Below, piece after piece: positions 60,385-64,000 of a DNA stretch of 64,000 nt. This stretch comes from Tahibacter aquaticus. GTDB taxonomy: Bacteria; Pseudomonadota; Gammaproteobacteria; Xanthomonadales; Rhodanobacteraceae. The position numbers and the translations under genes are program-made. The stretch is taken from contig NZ_SNZH01000002.1 in assembly GCF_004363655.1 (NCBI RefSeq), forward strand, positions 124,001 through 188,000, given 5' to 3'. The notes under the pieces were generated by a model, which worked only from the letters and a program-made list of their open reading frames with translations, was not told where the DNA came from and did no database searches. How positions within the stretch are numbered: the first letter of the stretch is position 1; each line of letters starts with the position of its first letter.

Positions 60385-61083
60385 TCAGACGACGCAGAGC
60401 GACGCAAGACGCGCCGTGGCATGGCAATCCGCCTCGATTTCGGCGGCCGGCCGGCCGCCGAAGCCGTACTTCACTTCGAACGGTGTCGCGCCGAGCTCGT
60501 TCGTGCGCGCCGTGGCGTAGCTCAGGCCGAGTTGCGCCAGCACCGGCGCCAGCGAGCGGTGCCGCTTGAGCGGCTTACCGTTGGCCTGGGCGAAGGCGGC
60601 GATGCCCGCATTGTCGAGCGCGATCTGCAGCGCCATGTTGGCGCTGTCCTCGTACCAGGTGTAGTCGGGAAACGAGATGCGGAAACCGCCGGACTGCTGC
60701 CACCACGACAGGCATTGCTGGTCGGAGCGGTGTACCAGCAGGAAGCGGGCCGCGGGAAAGAAATTCTGCAGGGCCGGCAGGTGGCGGCTGAACAGGTGGC
60801 TCTTCAGCAGCAGCGTGCCTTCGACATGCTCGTACGGCCGGGCGAATTCCTGCAACAGGTCTTCGCGCGACATCGACGGCAGATCGGCGAAACGATCGCC
60901 GTATTCCATGCCCGGGCCGAAGTAGTTGCCGAAGTGCAGCGGCGTGTTGCTCTGCGCACGCTGCATCGACAGGTCGGAGGTGTTGATTCCCTGCGCGTAC
61001 ATCACGGCATGGGAGATGGCGCTCCATTTGGAGCCCGGCGCACCGGTGACGAAGATCAGGCCTTTTCCGCTGGGGTCGATCAC
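60385..61083 (-). CDS. sulfotransferase-like protein
   Basis: This is a 232-residue protein with a sulfotransferase-like start: GLIFVTGAPGSKWSAISHAV in place of the PKSGTT loop, followed by FLLVHRSDQQCLSWWQQSGG in place of the 3'-phosphate-binding (RxPxD) block. It starts with GTG at 61083 and overlaps the previous gene (GTGA). The donor could be PAPS or a related 3'-phosphonucleotide. The acceptor is unknown. Confidence 0.75.
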   Translation of the reverse strand: MIDPSGKGLIFVTGAPGSKWSAISHAVMYAQGINTSDLSMQRAQSNTPLHFGNYFGPGMEYGDRFADLPSMSREDLLQEFARPYEHVEGTLLLKSHLFSRHLPALQNFFPAARFLLVHRSDQQCLSWWQQSGGFRISFPDYTWYEDSANMALQIALDNAGIAAFAQANGKPLKRHRSLAPVLAQLGLSYATARTNELGATPFEVKYGFGGRPAAEIEADCHATARLASLCVV

Positions 61084-62441
61084 GCGCGCTTCCTTTGCGG
61101 GGAGTGGGAGGCGTTGTAGGCATCCAGGCTGCCGACAAGACGGCTTTGCAGGGCGGCGTCGGCGCAGGCGCGGGGGACCTGGCCCGGATCGAACACCTCC
61201 AGCTTGCATATCGGCTCGATGGCATGCAGTCCGCCGAGGTATTCGCTGAATTCCGCCACGTAGCGGGTCAGGCGGTGATTGCCTTCCCAGACGGCTTCCT
61301 TGTAGAGCAGGTGCGGCAGCGAGCCGTGTTTGCGCCCTTTCGCCATGACATTGCGCTGGAAGCGGATGAAACCCGAGGTATCGGCGACGTAGGTCTGGGC
61401 AAAGTTGGTCAGCGCCGGCAGCGTCTCGCGCCGTTGCATCAGGCCGGCGAGTGAGGTGCCGTCGGTGGAAAAGCGGCTGCGCGCGCCGGGCCGCGACAAG
61501 GCTTCGATGGTCGCGAATGCATCCACGGTACGCACCCTGTCCAGATGCATGCCCGGCTCGATGTCGCGCGCGATGAACAGCAAGGGCACGCGGATCACGC
61601 CTTCGGCCACGCTGTTGAAATGGCCGAAGCTGTCGGCGTCGTATTCCTCGCCGTGATCGCCGAACAGCACCAGCAATACGTTCTTGTGCTGCAGCAGGGC
61701 GGACAGGCGTTCGATGAAGCGCTCGAAGCGCGTCGTCAGGAAGTGTTCTATGCCCTCCAGGTACAGCGCGAAGATGTCCTGCCCGCGACCGGCATGCCAC
61801 AACTCCTGGATGATGCGTTTGTAGCGCATCAGATAGTGCAGGTCTTCCTGATCGCGATAGGTCTCGAACAGCTGGTCCTTGGGCAACTCCACCGCACGGC
61901 CAAGCTCAGCCTCCAGCTGCTCGACCTTGGCGCGGTAGGCCTGGCCGCCGTAGCTGAGGTTATGGAAACCGTACGGTACATGTACGCCGCCGAAGTGGAC
62001 CAGGCTGAACGAGCGCTCGCTCGCGCCGATCAGTTCCAGGCAACGCGCGTCGTCCTCGACGATGAAGTGGTCGACGCCGCGATCGAAGCCCAGGGTCGGT
62101 CCGAGGATGACCGGAAAATCGCTCTTGAGAACGGTCGTATAGCCGCTGCGCTTGGCTCGCGTCATCAGCGTTTCGTATTGCAGCTTGCGATTGTAGAACT
62201 CGTATACGCCATGCCGCAGCGGCCATTTCCCGGTCAGCAGCGAGGCATGCGAGGCCGACGTATACGGAGCGGCAGAAAGGCAATTGGCGAAAAAGAAACC
62301 TTTTCCGATGAGCTGGTCGAGTATCGCCGTGCGCGGTGCGGCGACGCCGGGATATTTTTCCGGCCACAGCTTGAGCGGGTTCGCGGCTATGGCATCGCTG
62401 CGCAGGGTATCGATGGAAATCAGGACGACATGGTCGTACAT
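61080..62441 (-). CDS. sulfatase/alkaline-phosphatase-superfamily protein without the CxPxR motif
   Basis: This is a 453-residue protein with the sulfatase fold. The first metal-binding motif is VVLISIDTLRSDAI, and the C-terminal metal motif is VLFGDHGEEYDADSFGHF. Where sulfatases have C/SxPxR for formylglycine, it has YTSASHASLLTG, so Thr or Ser is the likely nucleophile and formylglycine cannot form. It is thus more likely a phosphohydrolase or phosphotransferase than a sulfatase. There is no signal peptide, so it should act in the cytoplasm. It overlaps the sulfotransferase-like gene. Confidence 0.87.
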   Translation of the reverse strand: MYDHVVLISIDTLRSDAIAANPLKLWPEKYPGVAAPRTAILDQLIGKGFFFANCLSAAPYTSASHASLLTGKWPLRHGVYEFYNRKLQYETLMTRAKRSGYTTVLKSDFPVILGPTLGFDRGVDHFIVEDDARCLELIGASERSFSLVHFGGVHVPYGFHNLSYGGQAYRAKVEQLEAELGRAVELPKDQLFETYRDQEDLHYLMRYKRIIQELWHAGRGQDIFALYLEGIEHFLTTRFERFIERLSALLQHKNVLLVLFGDHGEEYDADSFGHFNSVAEGVIRVPLLFIARDIEPGMHLDRVRTVDAFATIEALSRPGARSRFSTDGTSLAGLMQRRETLPALTNFAQTYVADTSGFIRFQRNVMAKGRKHGSLPHLLYKEAVWEGNHRLTRYVAEFSEYLGGLHAIEPICKLEVFDPGQVPRACADAALQSRLVGSLDAYNASHSPQRKRA

Positions 62442-62527
62442 GGCAAGGTCTCCGAGGCGACGCGACGACAGGCACTGACGGGCGACGAAGCAGCGTGAGG
62501 TGGCCGGCACGGCCGGCATTGCGCGGT

Positions 62528-63508
62528 CTAGTCCACAGCAGCCTCCGCAACCGCAGGGGGATCGCGCGCCAGGATGCCGACGCTGCAACCGATGCCGCCG
62601 GCGCAAGCCAGGTATTCGCTCACGTCGAGCGAGTCCACGCGCACCGATTCGCGCTGCAGCTGCGCGCGCGTGCGGGCGCCGCCGGCCGGAGCAATCACGT
62701 GGCCGGCGTCGATGGCAACGAAATTCAGCACGCGGTCGCGCTCGATCTCCTCGCGCTCGGTGCAGATCACGCAGGCGATGCCCTGCGCCGACAGCGCCGC
62801 CTCGATCGCCGGCGAGCGGGCGGCGCCGTTGTACACGGCCTTGCCGGGCGACAGGAAATTGACGCTGCCGAGCAGGTGCTGCACGCCGGGCGGCAAATCC
62901 ACCAGCGAGCACTTCACGCCGATGCGCGCCAGGGTTTCGCTCACCTGCGCCGCGCCGCTGGCATTGCTGCGCCGGCCGATGCCGATCAGCACATGGTCGG
63001 GGGCAATCCACAGCGCATCGGCGCCTTCGAACAGGCCGTCCGCATGCACGGTGAGCAGAATCGGTATGCCCAGGTCGGCGAGGAAGCGCGACACCAGCCG
63101 CGCCTCGCCCGCCCGCTGCCGCGACGCCGGCCGCGCCACGATCGCGCCTTCGGGCGTCATGAAGAAGAGGTCACGCATGAACAGGATGTTCGGCGGCGCC
63201 GCTGCGTCGTCCAGCACGTCGACCGCCACGCCGGCGGATTCGAAATACTGCTTGAGCGCGAAGAATTGCGCCTGCAGGCGTTGCAGGTCAGGGCAGCGCA
63301 GCAGTAGCTGGACCTGGGGATCTGCGATGGCGGCCAGCGACGCGGGAGGCCTGGCCAGCGCGACGCGGCGCAACCGCCCGGTTTCGCTGCGATTGCCACA
63401 GGCGCGCCAGAGCTGGCCCGCGGCCAGGTCTTCGCCATGGCTGGCCGTGCGGCCCAGCCAGCCCTCTCCGCCCAGGGTTGCCGGCAGGCGCGGCTCAGCT
63501 CCAGGCAT
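62528..63508 (-). CDS. amidinotransferase/dimethylargininase-family protein
   Basis: This is a 326-residue protein of the guanidine-modifying superfamily. The fold markers are PNILFMRDLFFMTPEGAIV, DGLFEGADALWI (Glu), VQHLLGSVNFL (His) and GGIGCSVGIL (nucleophile Cys near the C-terminus). These make a full Cys-His-Glu set, so it should attack a guanidine carbon: deimination, dimethylamine release, or amidine transfer from arginine. The first 60 residues are not conserved-looking. It overlaps the upstream gene by 14 bp and precedes the sulfatase-like gene by 86 bp. Confidence 0.85.
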   Translation of the reverse strand: MPGAEPRLPATLGGEGWLGRTASHGEDLAAGQLWRACGNRSETGRLRRVALARPPASLAAIADPQVQLLLRCPDLQRLQAQFFALKQYFESAGVAVDVLDDAAAPPNILFMRDLFFMTPEGAIVARPASRQRAGEARLVSRFLADLGIPILLTVHADGLFEGADALWIAPDHVLIGIGRRSNASGAAQVSETLARIGVKCSLVDLPPGVQHLLGSVNFLSPGKAVYNGAARSPAIEAALSAQGIACVICTEREEIERDRVLNFVAIDAGHVIAPAGGARTRAQLQRESVRVDSLDVSEYLACAGGIGCSVGILARDPPAVAEAAVD

Positions 63509-64000
63509 CGGTCTTGCCCTCGTAGCCCAGTTCTTCGGGACGCAGCAGCAGGGCTGCGTTGCGCACGAAATTCATGACCAGGTTCTCGCGCGAACGCCAG
63601 CGGTACGGCGCCGGCCGCTCGGTCACCATGACCGGCCGTGGCCGCTCCAGCAGCCGCGCGGCGGCGGCGATGCCGAGCCAGTGCAGCAGCGCGCAGCGCG
63701 CCTCGTGGCCGCGCGGTCCGGCATCGATGAAGTCCTCGAACTTGATGCGCCAGGTCGATCGCGCCGACGCCACGGTTTCGGCCAGGATGCGCCGGTTCGT
63801 GGTCGCCCACTGGAACGCGCAGACGTCGCCGACGCTGGCGTTGCGCACGGCTTGCCAGCCCGGCGGAAGATCGAACTTCCACCAGTGCGTGGCCCAGGGA
63901 TGGCGTTCCGAATAGCCGGCGATCTGCAGCGGCTCGGCGGTACGGTGGGAAAAGAAATTGCGGTGCTCCCAGCCGTCGAGCAGGCCGTTGATGCTCGCCG
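63495..64000 (-). CDS. sulfotransferase-like protein, N-terminus beyond the window
   Basis: Only the last 167 residues are present; the frame is open to the right edge. Visible blocks are LLDGWEHRNFFSHRTAEPL, SERHPWATHWWKFDLPPGW, and VCAFQWATTNRRILAE followed by WRIKFEDFIDAG, which resemble the middle and C-terminal part of sulfotransferases (the KFEDF strand is typical). The ATP- or PAPS-binding loop would be in the missing part, so the family call is only moderate. It overlaps the amidinotransferase-family gene by 14 bp, so it belongs to the same operon. Confidence 0.7.
   Translation of the reverse strand, partial: ASINGLLDGWEHRNFFSHRTAEPLQIAGYSERHPWATHWWKFDLPPGWQAVRNASVGDVCAFQWATTNRRILAETVASARSTWRIKFEDFIDAGPRGHEARCALLHWLGIAAAARLLERPRPVMVTERPAPYRWRSRENLVMNFVRNAALLLRPEELGYEGKTDAWS

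Overview
The window is GC-rich bacterial chromosome with tightly packed genes and many overlapping ATGA or GTGA junctions. The gene families (rsmG-parA-parB with an ECF sigma/DUF3379 pair, Mg-type HemB, sfsA, class I fructose bisphosphatase, many secreted proteins, one ending in an IFANGFE tail) suggest a gammaproteobacterium of the Lysobacterales (Xanthomonadales), perhaps near Dokdonella or Tahibacter. That placement is inferred; no rRNA is present to test it.

Layout. 1-10.3 kb: secreted proteins, gamma-glutamyltransferase, a tandem pair of secreted paralogues, a glycosyltransferase, an ECF sigma factor with its DUF3379 partner, and the parB-parA-rsmG segregation operon. 10.3-24.2 kb: a small SPFH protein with a hairpin over its ribosome binding site, a five-domain c-di-GMP protein with a broken GGDEF motif, hemB, sfsA, an RlmI-type methyltransferase, a WYL regulator with a VOC protein, a 976-residue secreted protein, a lipoprotein and fbp. 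24.3-27.4 kb: an SPFH/zinc-ribbon membrane-stress pair and a 2OG oxygenase, followed by a patch of alternating repeats.

27.9-33.8 kb is an orphan type VI secretion island: VgrG with two kinds of repeat, PAAR, a DUF4123 adaptor, a small unknown protein, an effector with a pesticin-like muramidase triad, and a secreted immunity candidate. No core T6SS genes are in the window.

35.6-41.7 kb is the most striking locus. One minus-strand operon encodes, in order of transcription, a class I glutamine amidotransferase, a PEP-synthase-like enzyme, a SAM methyltransferase, a nucleotidyltransferase, an APS-kinase-like protein and a sulfotransferase-like protein. This matches the four-enzyme CDP-phosphoramidate pathway of Campylobacter jejuni (Cj1415-Cj1418: glutamine kinase, phosphoglutamine cytidylyltransferase, gamma-glutamyl-CDP-amidate hydrolase, CDP-amidate kinase) plus a methyltransferase and a possible transferase. 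It should make an activated phosphoramidate (3'-phospho-CDP-amidate), a PAPS-like donor for an unknown acceptor.

41.7-49.5 kb holds ordinary genes: an S9 peptidase, aroE, a YkgJ protein, a serine hydrolase, a DUF6249/ECF sigma/membrane-protein module and a gamma-carbonic anhydrase. After an 0.8 kb gene-free stretch, 50.3-64 kb is accessory in character: a DUF455 ferritin-like protein, a cold-shock protein, a HAD hydrolase, a nucleotidyltransferase with an unrecognised partner, a class I ribonucleotide reductase whose large subunit lacks the ATP-cone signature, a 2H phosphoesterase, a MATE exporter, and a minus-strand operon of two sulfotransferase-like proteins, an amidinotransferase-family protein, a sulfatase-fold protein without the usual nucleophile motif and a methyltransferase. 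The last operon may modify or make a small molecule or glycan; it runs off the right edge.
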